Assembly: GCA_007122565.1 (NCBI GenBank)
Contig: SKTJ01000272.1
Location: forward strand, 1-5,174
DNA from: Syntrophomonadaceae bacterium
GTDB lineage: Bacteria > Bacillota > Dethiobacteria > DTU022 > UBA8154
Reading direction: 5' to 3'
Length of the DNA: 5,174 bases
Positions 4,317 to 5,174 of the stretch are shown here, in pieces; within the stretch, counting starts at the first letter, position 1; each line of letters starts with the position of its first letter. Made by a program: the position numbers and the translations under genes. The notes beneath the pieces were generated by a model that saw only the letters and a program-made list of their open reading frames with translations, searched no databases and was not told where the DNA came from.

Positions 4317-5174
4317 ATGAAAAACAAGAGGTTATTAATCGGGGGTAGCATCTGTCTAATCTTCTTATTGGCAGCATTTTCCTTACTGGCAGGTTGTTCA
4401 GCAACACCTACAGCGGATCCTTCGCCACCGGCGGAACAGGGAGCGGCACCTGCGGGGGAACCAACTGTGATCAAGGCTGTTAGCTGGCTCCCTATCGGTT
4501 TTATTGCCTCCGAACATGCGACCAGGTTCGCTGAGGAAATTGCAAAGCGTTCCAACGGGCAGCTGATCATTGATATTATCGGTTCCGGCGAGGTAATCCC
4601 CACTGAGGAGCAGATATTTGCCCTTAAGGAAGGTAGAATTGATATGATTTTCTCCGCAGGAGATGACATCTCCCAGGCTTCACCCATAGGCTTCGCTATG
4701 GTTTTAACCGAAATGGAGCCGTGGGAAGAGCGGGAAGCAGGAATCTGGGATTTCTACCGTGAAGTTCTTGCCAGGGACGTCAATGCGTACTGGCTGGGTT
4801 CACTGATGCATCCGCAGTGGTGGGATATTTTCACCAATGTTGAAGTAAAAACCCCTGAAGATTTAAAAGGGCTAAAAATCCGTGCCGGGGCGACTCACTT
4901 TGGCTCAATTAGGGCTGTTGGTGCTGAACCGGTAAGCGTTCCCATGATGGAAATATACACTGCCATGGAACGGGGTATGATTGACGGCTTCGTTTTCCCG
5001 CCCTGCGGCTGGACTCAATTTGGCTGGCAGGAAGTAACTGATTACTGGGTTGGACCCCAGCTGGTATACAGTAATGCTTCGACTCCGCTCATAAACCTTG
5101 ATGTTTGGAATTCTCTCACCAAGGAGGAGCAAGACTTACTGACACAGACTGTTCTTGACATTGAAGAGGAGATG
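4317..5174 (+). CDS. dctP: TRAP transporter substrate-binding lipoprotein (DctP family), 3' end cut off
   Basis: 286 codons are visible and the frame is still open at the window edge. The N-terminus is a lipoprotein signal: KNKR, a hydrophobic stretch, then LLAGC with the lipobox Cys at 27 and a Pro/Ala/Glu-rich linker to about residue 50. The mature part shows DctP features: EHATRFAEEIAKRSNGQL, EEQIFALKEGRIDMIF, TPEDLKGLKIRAG with Arg189 at the usual carboxylate-binding position, and VPMMEIYTAMERGMIDG. The protein would sit on the outer membrane leaflet or in the periplasm and deliver a carboxylate to a DctQM-type permease, expected just downstream. GGAGG (4301-4305) is 11 nt before the ATG, slightly long. 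Its place behind the AOR pair suggests uptake of that enzyme's substrate or a precursor (inference). Confidence 0.92.
   Translation, partial: MKNKRLLIGGSICLIFLLAAFSLLAGCSATPTADPSPPAEQGAAPAGEPTVIKAVSWLPIGFIASEHATRFAEEIAKRSNGQLIIDIIGSGEVIPTEEQIFALKEGRIDMIFSAGDDISQASPIGFAMVLTEMEPWEEREAGIWDFYREVLARDVNAYWLGSLMHPQWWDIFTNVEVKTPEDLKGLKIRAGATHFGSIRAVGAEPVSVPMMEIYTAMERGMIDGFVFPPCGWTQFGWQEVTDYWVGPQLVYSNASTPLINLDVWNSLTKEEQDLLTQTVLDIEEEM

Noticed and set aside
4169..4687. Minus-strand 172-residue ORF covering the TRAP gene start
   Set aside because: The opposite strand encodes a clear lipoprotein signal and DctP motifs in this interval, so the minus ORF is a shadow.
1..5174. tRNA, rRNA, CRISPR array or insertion sequence
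   Set aside because: I saw no cloverleaf, rRNA-like segment, regularly spaced repeats or transposase-like translation on either strand.

Overview
The window looks like part of an anaerobic, probably Gram-positive (Clostridia/Peptococcaceae-like) genome. This is inferred from the gene families (corrinoid protein plus URO-D-type methyltransferase, a tungsten aldehyde oxidoreductase with a polyferredoxin, a TRAP solute receptor), strong AGGAGG-type ribosome sites, a sigma-A-like promoter and roughly balanced base composition. No sequence here names a species. All real genes are on the + strand.

Layout: (1) 1-114, the C-terminal end of a corrinoid (B12-binding) protein. (2) 115-253, a gap filled by a nested palindromic element. 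(3) 254-1162, a URO-D/MtaA-family methyltransferase-like protein, then 1204-1389, a 4-oxalocrotonate-tautomerase-family protein. (4) About 1398-1600, a decayed second copy of parts of the methyltransferase and tautomerase genes. A rho-independent terminator (1422-1452) and the best promoter candidate (1588-1616) both lie inside it. (5) 1739-2215 and 2232-4142, a tightly spaced pair: a 16-cysteine four-cluster ferredoxin subunit and a tungsten aldehyde:ferredoxin oxidoreductase-family subunit. (6) 4143-4316, a spacer with an exceptionally strong ribosome site in front of a two-codon ORF. (7) 4317-5174, a TRAP (DctP-type) lipoprotein receptor running off the window.

How they may work together (inference): the left unit is a corrinoid methyl-transfer module with a small tautomerase. 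The right unit imports an organic acid through a TRAP system and carries out a low-potential aldehyde/acid redox step, with electrons passing through the polyferredoxin. The terminator and promoter between them suggest two transcription units. The most distinctive observation is that this boundary seems to have been built from a dead gene copy: a hairpin that is coding sequence in the intact methyltransferase gene became a terminator, and codons from the tautomerase start became a promoter -35 box.
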